The notes under the pieces: model-generated | Seen by the model: only the letters and a program-made list of their open reading frames with translations | Told to the model about the DNA's origin: nothing | Database searches by the model: none | Translations under genes and position numbers: made by a program | Origin: Candidatus Solibacter sp. | GTDB taxonomy: Bacteria; Acidobacteriota; Terriglobia; Bryobacterales; Bryobacteraceae | Direction of reading: 5' to 3' | Assembly (NCBI GenBank): GCA_013822245.1 | Contig: PNKE01000074.1 | Span: 1-41,310, forward strand | Length of the DNA: 41,310 nt | Part shown: positions 1 to 7,921 of the stretch, one piece after another | How the letters are laid out: each line of letters opens with the position of its first letter | Numbering within the stretch: the first letter of the stretch is position 1

Positions 1-14
1 TATAATTGCGTCCA

Positions 15-971
15 ATGCCCGATCCCCTTGTCAGCGTCGTCATCGCCACTCGTGAAAGGCCTCAACTGCTGCAAAGGGCAATCCGGTCCATCCTCCGCCA
101 GACTCTGCGCGACATCGCCGTCATCGTCGTCGACGACGGCTCTTCCGCCGCTGTTCTGGAGGCCTACAACTCGCCCGGCTTCATCTCCGATCCACGCCTC
201 TCCATCCACCTCGCCTCGTCCGCCCCCCGGCCCGTCCGCGGAGCCTGCGCCGCCCGCAACCATGGCCTCAGCCTCGCCCGCGGCCGCTACTTCGTCTTTT
301 TTGATGACGACGACGAAATGATCGCCGGCGACCACCTCGAAACCGCTCTCGCTTTCTACGCCCTATACCCCGGCTCGCTCTTTATCGGCGACATCCGCAT
401 GGAGAACTCCGGCCAGGTCGTCCTTGAAGGCCGCCTCCGCGAAATGGATGGCCCCATGCTCAAGCACCGCATCTCCGCCGATCCCCCCATCTACCGCGCC
501 ACTCTCGAACAGTTCGCCCAGGTCCTCGCCCACCGCTGGCCCCACCCCAACGCCGTCGTCTATGAAGCCGAAAAGGCCCGCTCCATCGGCGGCCTTACCG
601 ACGGACTCCAACCCGCCGAGGACCTCAACTTCTGCCTCCGCTACGCCGACCGCTGCGATTGCGTCATCTACCGCCGCCAGCCCGTCGCCCTGTTCGACGT
701 CACCCCCCGCCCACGCCTGTTCGCCGCCTTCGCTGACTTCCACCGCCACCTCATCGGCGCCCTCTCGGTCTCCCATGGCATCGGCGATATCTCCAACCCC
801 CACCTGCTCAACGCCGCCCGCCGCATCCACGCCTACTTCCTCGCCCTCGCCGCCGAAACCCTCAACGCTTCCGGCCACCGCCGCCCCGCCCGCCATTTCG
901 CCCGCCTCTCGCTCGCCCTCGGCTTCTCCGGCAACGCCCTGCGTCAGTTCTTCAAGTCGTTTGCCCCATAG
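15..971 (+). CDS. Family 2 glycosyltransferase
   Basis: This is a 318-residue GT-A fold glycosyltransferase, expected to transfer a sugar from a nucleotide-sugar donor onto a growing surface polysaccharide or lipid acceptor at the cytoplasmic face of the membrane. The N-terminus PLVSVVIATRERP is the typical GT2 opening. VVDDGS lies at about residues 38-43 and ARNHGL at 80-85. The acidic metal/donor motif FFDDDDE is at about 95-101. A TTG lies three codons upstream, but the ATG is the normal GT2 start. The C-terminal third has no membrane helices, so it is a soluble transferase rather than a processive synthase. A flippase and a FemAB-like protein lie nearby, so it is probably the right-hand edge of a polysaccharide locus continuing beyond the window. 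The specific sugar cannot be read from sequence. Confidence 0.88.
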   Translation: MPDPLVSVVIATRERPQLLQRAIRSILRQTLRDIAVIVVDDGSSAAVLEAYNSPGFISDPRLSIHLASSAPRPVRGACAARNHGLSLARGRYFVFFDDDDEMIAGDHLETALAFYALYPGSLFIGDIRMENSGQVVLEGRLREMDGPMLKHRISADPPIYRATLEQFAQVLAHRWPHPNAVVYEAEKARSIGGLTDGLQPAEDLNFCLRYADRCDCVIYRRQPVALFDVTPRPRLFAAFADFHRHLIGALSVSHGIGDISNPHLLNAARRIHAYFLALAAETLNASGHRRPARHFARLSLALGFSGNALRQFFKSFAP

Positions 972-990
972 GCCTCTCCCCGTTTTTCCA

Positions 991-1019
991 TTGACCCGTC
1001 CCCGCCCACTCTCTACCAT
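991..1019 (+). promoter_or_regulatory. Sigma70-type promoter before the large secreted protein gene
   Basis: TTGACC at 991-996 and TACCAT at 1014-1019 are separated by exactly 17 bases. That gives a predicted start of transcription near 1026, about 95 bases before the ATG at 1120. This is a sequence match only, but the spacing is ideal and the gene behind it has a good Shine-Dalgarno sequence. Confidence 0.45.
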
Positions 1020-1119
1020 GGGTGGTATCGCGGTCCCTCGACGCCTCCCGCGCCCCGCTCTGTTGCCCATCGCGCCCATGCACCTTCCAACCAACCTCTC
1101 GCCTCAAGGAGTCGCCCGC

Positions 1120-3534
1120 ATGCGTAGAATCCAAATCGCCGCCCTCTGCGGCGCCCTTCTTCTCTCCGCCTCCGCCGCCCTCGCCTGGCGCGTGTCCCGC
1201 TCCGAACGCCACCTCCAGTCGCCCACCCCTCCCTCACTCGACCCCGCCGCTGCCCGCGCCCTCCTCCAAACTCCGTCCAACCTCGGCATCCCCCCCGTCC
1301 CCAACCGCATCTCCATCGCCAACCTCGAAGGGTCTCCGCAAAACAACCGCCCCGTCTCCATCTCCCGCTTCTTCGCTCCCTCTGAAATCCCCCCAGGCCA
1401 GTTCGCCGCCGCCTCCATCGCCGGCCAAACCCTGCCCACCCAGTGCGACGTCCGCACCCGCTGGCCCGACGGCAGCCTCCAACACGCCATCCTCACCTTT
1501 AAGACCTCCCTCGGCCCCGCCCCCGCCGAAGTCGCCTTCGTCCCCTCCGCCCAAACCCTCTCCGGCCCCGGCCTCGACGCCCACGCCATGCTCTCTGACC
1601 GCTTCCTCTTCGGCGCTACCCTCGAAATCCGGATCCCCGGCGCCGATCCCCAACTCGCCGACGCCCGCCGCATGCTCCAGGCCGGTCTGTTCCGCTACTG
1701 GTCCCGCGGCCCCCTCATGACCCAGATCATCATCGAGCAGCACGGCGCCGATCCCTCACACGACTTGCTCGCCAACGCCCACCGCAGCATCCACCCCATC
1801 TTCATCGCCACTTTCTTCGAGGGCCACCCCGGCGTCCGCGTCGAAGTCGTCTCCGAAATCGCCTGGCACAACCGCCTCCAACGCGTCGATTACTCCGCCC
1901 GCATCCTCACCGGCCCCCCCGGCCATCAGAATCTCGCCTTCGACCTCCCAGGCTTCTCCCACCTCGCCCGCACCCGCTGGCGCCGCGACCTCTGGTCCGG
2001 CCCCGCCCTCGGCCGCATCAACGTCAACCACAACCTCCCCTATCTCATCTACTCCCGCATCATCCCCAACTACGACCTCTCCCGCTCAGTCTCGAAATCC
2101 GCCATCGACCACGAACTCGACTACCAGAAGGCCCGCGATAACCTCCGCGGCATGGGCCCCGGCAACTGCTCCCGCCCCGGCGGCAGTTGCGCCTGGTATC
2201 CCGGCTTCGGTACCACCGGCGGCCGCCCCGACATCGGCATCCTTACCCGCTGGGACGTCCGCTATCTCTATACCTTCGATCCCCGCCTCTACGACGTCAT
2301 GATCGCCAACGCCAACGTCAGCGGCCACGTCCCCATCCACGTCCGCGAATCCGCCTCAGGCAAATCCTTCCACTCCTCCGCCTCCACCCCCGCCGATGCC
2401 AACGGCCGCATCGTCTCCATCGACGCACGCCCATGCTACGTCTCCCGCTTCTTCGGCGAAATCTCCTGTCCCGCCGACGCCCCCGTCTTCGTCGGCGACA
2501 AGTCCATGTCCCCCTGGGCCCCCGACCTCGCCCACCAGGGCTCGTTCGCCTTCGTCGCCTACCTCGTCACCGGCGACTGGTACTACCTCGAAGAACTCTA
2601 CTTCTGGGCCGGCTGGAACCTCGCCTGGGCCAACCACGGCAACTGCAGCTACTGCCGCGGCGGCAACCACGCCAACCCCGGCGTCTTCGGCGTCGTCAAC
2701 GCTTCCATCAACATCCGCGGCATCGCCTGGGGCCTCCGCACCGTCGCCCATGCCGCCATCCTCGCCCCCTCCGGCTCCCCCGAAAAGGACTACTTCACCG
2801 AAAAGGTCCTCAATAATATCGCCGCCGCCGAGGGCCGCTTCTCCATCCGCGGCGGCCTCTCCGATCGCTCAGCCGCCCTCGAACAGGTCTGGCGGCACGG
2901 CTTCCGCGACCTCGGCAATTCAATGCCCAATCCCCTCTATGCGTGGCGCCCCCACGCTGGCTCTTCCCGCCCCGTCACACAGAAAAGCCTGGATCCAGAG
3001 CGGACTAGAAGTTGGGTCTCCGCGCCCATGCAGAACTTCATCCTCTCCGTCTTCGGCTACATCGACGAAATGGGCTTCCCCGCCGGCGCCGTCCGCCGCA
3101 CCGCCCTCCTCAGCGTCCTCAACCAACTCGCCAATCCCGCCTACAACCCCTACCTCATCGACGAAATCGACCTCCCCGCCGGCACTGACAAGGGCGTCTT
3201 CTTCCCCGACTGGGCCGGCGTCCTCAGCGGCTATAAACCCGATGTCCAGAGCCGCCGGTCCTTCCTCCGCCACCCCGTCGGTGAAACCGAACTCGGCTAC
3301 GGCTACGTCTTCCTCGCCGCCGCTTCCTTCCTCGGCGACCTCAATGAGGGTGCCATGAACGGCCGCGCCGCCCACAAATGGCTCGCCGATCGCTACCCCG
3401 GCCTCGATGCCCTCAACGCCAACCCCAAATGGGCCCTCGTCCCCCGTTCCTACGAATTCAAGGGCTCCATCTCCGCCCCTTCCACCTGGAACGGAGCCTT
3501 CCGCTCCAGCGCCCGGCCCGCCAATCCCCGCTAA
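1120..3534 (+). CDS. Large secreted or membrane-anchored protein of unknown function, possibly carbohydrate-active
   Basis: The open frame extends far upstream, but the ATG at 1120 has AAGGAG eight bases before it and begins a signal peptide or anchor (MRRIQIAALCGALLL...ALA), so the protein is 804 residues. Around residues 85-120 it has a segment ending in RWPDGSLQHA. This resembles the N-terminal domain of PcRGLX/YetA-type rhamnogalacturonan lyase-like proteins, where a WPDGS motif is usual. The rest is rich in Trp, Tyr and Gly, in the style of alpha-helical toroid glycosidases and lyases. Cysteines cluster near residue 349 (GNCSRPGGSC) and 508 (NCSYCRGG), suggesting disulfides outside the cytoplasm. 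I do not recognise a catalytic motif. The polysaccharide genes around it fit a role in polymer binding or cleavage, but that is inference. Confidence 0.75.
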   Translation: MRRIQIAALCGALLLSASAALAWRVSRSERHLQSPTPPSLDPAAARALLQTPSNLGIPPVPNRISIANLEGSPQNNRPVSISRFFAPSEIPPGQFAAASIAGQTLPTQCDVRTRWPDGSLQHAILTFKTSLGPAPAEVAFVPSAQTLSGPGLDAHAMLSDRFLFGATLEIRIPGADPQLADARRMLQAGLFRYWSRGPLMTQIIIEQHGADPSHDLLANAHRSIHPIFIATFFEGHPGVRVEVVSEIAWHNRLQRVDYSARILTGPPGHQNLAFDLPGFSHLARTRWRRDLWSGPALGRINVNHNLPYLIYSRIIPNYDLSRSVSKSAIDHELDYQKARDNLRGMGPGNCSRPGGSCAWYPGFGTTGGRPDIGILTRWDVRYLYTFDPRLYDVMIANANVSGHVPIHVRESASGKSFHSSASTPADANGRIVSIDARPCYVSRFFGEISCPADAPVFVGDKSMSPWAPDLAHQGSFAFVAYLVTGDWYYLEELYFWAGWNLAWANHGNCSYCRGGNHANPGVFGVVNASINIRGIAWGLRTVAHAAILAPSGSPEKDYFTEKVLNNIAAAEGRFSIRGGLSDRSAALEQVWRHGFRDLGNSMPNPLYAWRPHAGSSRPVTQKSLDPERTRSWVSAPMQNFILSVFGYIDEMGFPAGAVRRTALLSVLNQLANPAYNPYLIDEIDLPAGTDKGVFFPDWAGVLSGYKPDVQSRRSFLRHPVGETELGYGYVFLAAASFLGDLNEGAMNGRAAHKWLADRYPGLDALNANPKWALVPRSYEFKGSISAPSTWNGAFRSSARPANPR

Positions 3535-4568
3535 GGGAACAGCCGGATCAGCCTCGGCCCTATCATCCGCGTCAGCTTCAGCGGCGCACGCTGCCACATC
3601 CGGATCGCCAGCCCAAACTTCGGATTCGCCGGGCTGTAGTTCGGCATCGTCTTGCGCTTCACCAGCAGGATCTCGTACGGCAGCTCCCGCTCTTCCATGC
3701 CCCAGTGCGACTTGAACAGATACGCCCCGCTCTCCTTCTTGCTGCGCCCGAAATCAAACCGCTTTAGCCCACGCCCCCTCGCCTCCCGCATCAACCCGAA
3801 ATACATCATGTTGTTCGGATTCGCCCGGTTAAACTCCGGATCCGACGCCCCGTAATACGGCAGCACCGTCTCGCCGTGATACAGCGACACCACCGCCGCC
3901 GCCATCCTCCCTTCCAGCCTCAACTCCATCACGTCGGCCTCCGGATACTCCTCCATCAACGCCCGGAAGTGCTTCGACGGAAACGCCGGCGTGCCCAGCT
4001 TTCTCAAGTTCGCCGCATACAACTCCTCAAACGCCGCCGTCTCCCGCGTGAACCGGATCTCATACCCCTTCTCCACCGCCCGCCTCGTCATCCGCCGCGT
4101 CTCTCTCGGCAACGCCTCCAGAATCGCCTGCCCGTCTTCCTCCATCTGCTTCAGAAACGTCACATACCGCGTCACCCGCTCCCACCCTCCGCACTGCGAC
4201 TCGTCCCAGTTCCTCAACTCCACATACTGCACCCCATGCTCCCGCCCCATCTCCTCCGCCCCACTCCTCAACGCCCAGGCCGCTTCTTCGCCCTCGCCCA
4301 AAATCCCCCCATACACCGCGAACGGCGACGACAGCAGGATCTTGCCCGTCACCACATTGCTCACCAGATACAGCGGCAGCACCCCCTCCACTTTGCCCTC
4401 CCGCCACGCCATCAACGACAGATTCCGGTAGCCGAACACCCGCCCGCAGACCCGCCCCCATGCCGACAAATGCAGCGGCGTTCCCAGCCGGTGGCCGCCC
4501 ACATACCCGTCCCACGCCGCTTCGTCCTGTCCCGCCCGAAACCGTCCTACCGTGATTCCGCCCATCAC
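3531..4568 (-). CDS. FemAB-like acyltransferase, XrtA/PEP-CTERM-associated type
   Basis: This 345-residue protein has two GNAT-like folds, as in FemAB/FmhB aminoacyltransferases and their relatives. The C-terminal block FDFGRSKKESGAYLFKSHWG (about residues 268-287), followed by a tail ending in a run of basic and hydrophobic residues, is typical of the FemAB proteins found beside exosortase A (XrtA) exopolysaccharide loci. No exosortase is visible here, so it may lie to the left. These relatives are thought to modify a polysaccharide or peptide with an activated acyl group; the substrate is unknown. The gene converges with the previous one and the stop codons overlap by 4 bases. A 14-base perfect palindrome (4571-4584) lies directly before the start. 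Its coding strand is strongly G-rich at codon third positions, unlike the C-rich genes around it. Confidence 0.82.
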   Translation of the reverse strand: MMGGITVGRFRAGQDEAAWDGYVGGHRLGTPLHLSAWGRVCGRVFGYRNLSLMAWREGKVEGVLPLYLVSNVVTGKILLSSPFAVYGGILGEGEEAAWALRSGAEEMGREHGVQYVELRNWDESQCGGWERVTRYVTFLKQMEEDGQAILEALPRETRRMTRRAVEKGYEIRFTRETAAFEELYAANLRKLGTPAFPSKHFRALMEEYPEADVMELRLEGRMAAAVVSLYHGETVLPYYGASDPEFNRANPNNMMYFGLMREARGRGLKRFDFGRSKKESGAYLFKSHWGMEERELPYEILLVKRKTMPNYSPANPKFGLAIRMWQRAPLKLTRMIGPRLIRLFP

Positions 4569-4570
4569 TT

Positions 4571-4584
4571 CGCCCCGCGGGGCG
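4571..4584. repeat. Perfect GC palindrome beside the FemAB start
   Basis: CGCCCCG followed directly by CGGGGCG forms a self-complementary 14-mer immediately upstream of the minus-strand start at 4568. It could fold in the leader mRNA or bind a dimeric regulator; nothing decides between these. Confidence 0.4.
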
Positions 4585-4706
4585 CCTCCAGTTTGTCGAA
4601 TGAAATCAATATGTCAGTATACAATTGAACCTGTGCCGCCCCTCTTCCGGACCGCCCTTGCCCCGTCTCCGGCCCCGAGGCATTCCACTGCCGGCCCCGT
4701 TGCCTC

Positions 4707-6191
4707 ATGACCCCCCAGCCCCGCTCCCTCCTCCGCCGTATCCTCGAAGGCGCCGCCGCTTACTCGGTCGCCATGCTCGTCGGTCGCATGGCCTCTTTCC
4801 TCCTCCTCCCCCTCTATACCCGCTACCTCACCCCAGCCGACTACGGCGTCCTCGAACTCGTCGACCTCGCTTTGTTCCTTCTCGCCATGGTCATCGGCAT
4901 CGGGCTGGCCGGCGACGCCCTCTTCTACTTCCACGCCAAACTCCCCGATCACGCCGCCAGGAAACGCGCCGTCCAGACCATCATCCTCGCCGCCTGGGGC
5001 ATCAGCCTCACCGGCTTCATCCTGCTCCAGCTCTTCGCCCCAGAACTCTCACACTGGCTCCTCCGCAACCCCGCCTACGCCCCCACTCTCCGCATCGCCG
5101 CCGTCTCCTTCCTCCTCACTCCCCCCATCGACGCCATGCTCTGCTACCTCAGAGCCATCGAAAAAACCACCCCCTTCATGCTCTTTTCCCTCTTCCGCCT
5201 CGCCGGAACCATCGCCCTCAACGTCATCCTCCTCGTCGTCTTCAACCTCGGCCTCTACGCCATCCTCGTCTCCACCGCCGCCATCAACGCCCTGCTCTGC
5301 CTCGGCCTCGCCGCCTACTGCCTCAGATCCCTCCACGGCTGGTCCGGCGGACCCGACTGGGCACTGCTCCGCCAGGTCGCCTCCTACTCCGCCCCCATCG
5401 GCGTCTCCGGCGGCGCCATGCTCATCATCCACTACGGCGACCGCCTCTTCCTCTCCCGCTTCTGCTCGCTCGCCGAAATCGGCGTCTACGCCCTCGCCTA
5501 CAAACTCGGCATGGCCCTCAGCTACCTCAACCTGCCCTTCCAGATGTTCTGGCGCTCCCAGGTCTACTCCATCGTCGACGACAAGGACGGCGACCGCATC
5601 TTCGCCAAGGTCTTCCTCTATTTCGAACTCGTCTTCGTCTGCAGCGCCTTCTTCCTCGCCCTGTTCGCCGAACTCGCCGTCCGCGTCCTCGCCACCCGAG
5701 ACTTCTGGGGCGCCGCTGTCTTTGTCCCCTGGCTCGCCTTCGCCTACGCCGCCCGCGCCCTCGAATACCAAATGCAGTCCGCCCTCCTCGTCCAGGCCAA
5801 AACCCGCATGATCATGGTCTCCACCCTCACCGGCGTCGGCGTCTGCCTCGCCGGCTACGCCCTCGCCATCCCCGCCTTCGGCCTCTGGGGCGCCGTCCTG
5901 GCCACCTGCCTCGCCTTCGCCACCATGCTCGTCATCACGTTCATCCTCGCCCAACGCCAGCGCCGCCTCGACCTGCCCTACGCCAAACTCGTTACCCTGC
6001 CCATCCTCGCCGCCGCCCTCCTCCTGCTCCGCCCTCTGCTCGGCTCCGGCATCGCACCCCTCCAGATCGCCATCTCCTCCCTCTTCTGCCTCGCCCTGCC
6101 CGCCGCCACCCTTGCCCTGCCCGTCTACCGCGACGAACGCCGCCTGTTCGCCTCCCTCGCCAACCGTTTGCTCGCTCGCCTGAAGGCCTGA
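4707..6191 (+). CDS. Polysaccharide flippase of the Wzx/MATE-like exporter superfamily
   Basis: This 494-residue integral membrane protein is expected to flip lipid-linked oligosaccharide repeat units across the inner membrane. The N-terminal SYSVAML-like first helix followed by GRMASFLLLPLYTRYLTPADYGVLEL is a classic Wzx/RfbX signature: the conserved LPLYTRYL and the YG-E block. About 12-14 hydrophobic helices are spaced through the whole length, and the size is normal for the family. No good Shine-Dalgarno precedes the ATG; a TACAAT box at 4620-4625 may belong to its promoter. It sits divergently from the FemAB gene and ahead of the SGNH-like gene, which supports a role in exopolysaccharide or O-antigen assembly. 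The chemical nature of the unit is unknown. Confidence 0.9.
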   Translation: MTPQPRSLLRRILEGAAAYSVAMLVGRMASFLLLPLYTRYLTPADYGVLELVDLALFLLAMVIGIGLAGDALFYFHAKLPDHAARKRAVQTIILAAWGISLTGFILLQLFAPELSHWLLRNPAYAPTLRIAAVSFLLTPPIDAMLCYLRAIEKTTPFMLFSLFRLAGTIALNVILLVVFNLGLYAILVSTAAINALLCLGLAAYCLRSLHGWSGGPDWALLRQVASYSAPIGVSGGAMLIIHYGDRLFLSRFCSLAEIGVYALAYKLGMALSYLNLPFQMFWRSQVYSIVDDKDGDRIFAKVFLYFELVFVCSAFFLALFAELAVRVLATRDFWGAAVFVPWLAFAYAARALEYQMQSALLVQAKTRMIMVSTLTGVGVCLAGYALAIPAFGLWGAVLATCLAFATMLVITFILAQRQRRLDLPYAKLVTLPILAAALLLLRPLLGSGIAPLQIAISSLFCLALPAATLALPVYRDERRLFASLANRLLARLKA

Positions 6192-6240
6192 ATCCGCATC
6201 CCAATCGGCCGATAAGACTGCTTTGCTACCATCTTTTAAT

Positions 6241-7446
6241 ATGATCTTCGTCCTGGCCGCCGCCACCCTCGCGCTGGCCGCCCTCCTGCTCGCCGAAGCC
6301 GCCCTCCGTCTCTACCATCGGCTCTTTCTCGCCGAACGCTTCCACCTGCCCTCCAAACGCTCCCTCTTCCTCGTCCACCCCGATATCTCCCCCTCTCTGC
6401 CCGCCGAAGCCCGCTTCTTCACCAACTCCTGGGGCGAACGCGGCGACGAACCGCCCCGCGTCGCCCGCCTCTATCGCGGCCTCGTCCTCGGCGGCAGCGC
6501 CGCCGAATGCGGCCTGCTCGATCAGGACCAGGCCTGGCCCGCTCAAATCCAGTCCGGCCTCCAGGAGGCCGTCCAATCCGGCCTCATCCCCGCTGATTGC
6601 GCCTACGTCGGCACCATGTCCCGCTCCGGCCTCGACGTCCGCGGTCTCCGCATCGCCCTCCAACGCCTCCAACCCTTCCGCCCCCCGCTCGACTTCATCC
6701 TCATCCACTCCGGCCCCTCCGACTTCGCCCGCTGGATCGACTTCGGCTCGCCCCCCGGCGGCGCCGTCCCAGCCCTCCCCGCTCACCAGATCCTGAACGT
6801 CTGCCGCGACACCCGCTTCGGCTTGCTCCCCAAATCCACCGCCCTCTTCTACTACCTCAAACGCCTCTCCGCCGCCCTCTCCCCTGCCCGCGTCGAACAA
6901 CGCAAGGTCGGCCGCATGCCCGTCGAGGCCCGCAAACTCCGCGCCGCTTCGCACCCCCACATCCCTCTCCCCGCCCCCATCCAACCCTTCCTCGACTCCT
7001 ACCGCGCCGGCCTGCTCGACCTCATCGCCGAGGCCCGCCTCCACTGCCGCCACGTCTTCCTCCTGCCCCAACTCTGGCTCGACCCCGCCTCCTGCTCCGC
7101 CAACGCCGATCCCGCCCTCTGGTTCGGCCGCTTCCACCGCATGGCCGAATCCTCCGCCCCACCCCTCTTCATCCAGCACTCCGAAATCGAACGCCTCTTC
7201 CGCGGCGTCTATTCCGCCACCGTCGATGCCGCCGCCGCCGCCGGTGTCCACGCCGTCGATCTCCAGGGCCGCTTCCCCCAGGACCTCACCAACTTCTACG
7301 ACGACGACCACTTCACCCCCGCCGGCGCCGCCCTCACCGGCCGCCTCGTCGCCCAGCGAATCGTTGCCATCGAATCCACCCCGCCCCTTCCCGCTGCCGC
7401 TCCCTCCCCTCCCCCTTTCTCAAAACCCCCGCTTGATGCCATTTGA
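6241..7446 (+). CDS. Membrane-anchored SGNH/GDSL hydrolase-like protein
   Basis: The ATG at 6241 starts a hydrophobic N-terminal anchor (IFVLAAATLALAALLLAEA), giving 401 residues. SGNH-family blocks can be followed. The nucleophile block is GGSAAE (G84-G85-S86). The third block is SGPSD with G158 and S160, and the final block contains DDDHF with D354 and H357. In the third block the usual Asn of the oxyanion hole (GxND) is replaced by Ser160, so catalysis may be altered. Such anchored SGNH proteins often add or remove O-acetyl groups on polysaccharides. The flippase upstream, only 49 bases away, fits that. A TTG six codons upstream is the other possible start. The stop codon overlaps the -35 box of the next promoter. 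Confidence 0.75.
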   Translation: MIFVLAAATLALAALLLAEAALRLYHRLFLAERFHLPSKRSLFLVHPDISPSLPAEARFFTNSWGERGDEPPRVARLYRGLVLGGSAAECGLLDQDQAWPAQIQSGLQEAVQSGLIPADCAYVGTMSRSGLDVRGLRIALQRLQPFRPPLDFILIHSGPSDFARWIDFGSPPGGAVPALPAHQILNVCRDTRFGLLPKSTALFYYLKRLSAALSPARVEQRKVGRMPVEARKLRAASHPHIPLPAPIQPFLDSYRAGLLDLIAEARLHCRHVFLLPQLWLDPASCSANADPALWFGRFHRMAESSAPPLFIQHSEIERLFRGVYSATVDAAAAAGVHAVDLQGRFPQDLTNFYDDDHFTPAGAALTGRLVAQRIVAIESTPPLPAAAPSPPPFSKPPLDAI

Positions 7447-7482
7447 CGAATACCATAATCTCTATTTACAATAGGGACTATT
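7443..7482 (+). promoter_or_regulatory. Promoter with nested inverted repeats before the Rrf2-cysK operon
   Basis: TTGACG at 7443-7448 and TACAAT at 7467-7472 (18-base spacer) form a sigma70-type promoter. Over the -10 box and the start point lies CTATT (7462-7466), three bases, AATAG (7470-7474), three bases, CTATT (7478-7482). The three arms make two overlapping perfect inverted repeats. The last arm ends one base before the ATG at 7484, so a bound protein would block both polymerase and ribosome entry. This is a natural candidate for autoregulation by the Rrf2 protein encoded next. Confidence 0.6.
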
Positions 7483-7483
7483 C

Positions 7484-7915
7484 ATGCAGAGCCTCATGAA
7501 CGTTTCCGTGCGCTGTGAGTACGCTCTTCGCGCCACCCTCGACCTCGCCCTCGCCGATCCCGGAGTCCCCGTCCGCATCGCCGACATCGCCCGCCGCCAG
7601 GAAATCCCCCAGAAATTTCTCGAAACCATCCTCGCCGACCTGAAAAAGCAGGGCTTTCTCGAATCCCGCCGCGGCGCCGACGGCGGCTACCTCCTCCCCA
7701 AGTCCCCCGATTCCATCACCGTCGGCCAGGTCATCCGCGGCATCGAGGGCAACCGCACTGGCCGCTCCGCCGCCGCCGACGCCGGCCCGCTCGATTTCTT
7801 CTGGGCCGGCGTCGACAAGGCCATCGCCCAAGTCATTGACAACACTGATTTCGCCACCCTCGCCCGCGCCTGGCGCGAACGTCAGTCCCGCTTCGTTCCA
7901 AACTGGGAGATCTAA
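7484..7915 (+). CDS. Rrf2-family transcriptional regulator, CymR-like by context
   Basis: This 143-residue protein has the Rrf2 winged helix. The N-terminus MNVSVRCEYALRATLDLA is the family hallmark. The recognition helix region IADIARRQEIPQKFLETILADLKKQGFLES is followed by the wing RRGADGGYLL (about residues 64-75). The loop that carries three cluster-binding cysteines in IscR, NsrR and RirA has none here, so iron-sulfur sensing by those residues is excluded. CymR, which controls cysteine synthesis with CysK as a partner, also lacks the cluster. With cysK six bases downstream, cysteine control is the best inference. The start could be ATG 7484, with AGGGA just before it, or ATG 7496. Confidence 0.88.
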   Translation: MQSLMNVSVRCEYALRATLDLALADPGVPVRIADIARRQEIPQKFLETILADLKKQGFLESRRGADGGYLLPKSPDSITVGQVIRGIEGNRTGRSAAADAGPLDFFWAGVDKAIAQVIDNTDFATLARAWRERQSRFVPNWEI

Positions 7916-7921
7916 ACCACA

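Noticed and set aside
424-1119. The open frame of the large secreted protein extends 232 codons upstream of the chosen start
   Set aside because: It overlaps the GT2 gene in a wrong frame with Pro/Ser/Thr-rich noise, while the ATG at 1120 has a Shine-Dalgarno and begins a signal peptide.
5049-6266. 405-codon minus-strand open frame
   Set aside because: Antisense to the flippase, composed of Gly/Glu/Asp/Ala repeats typical of reverse reading of C-ending codons.
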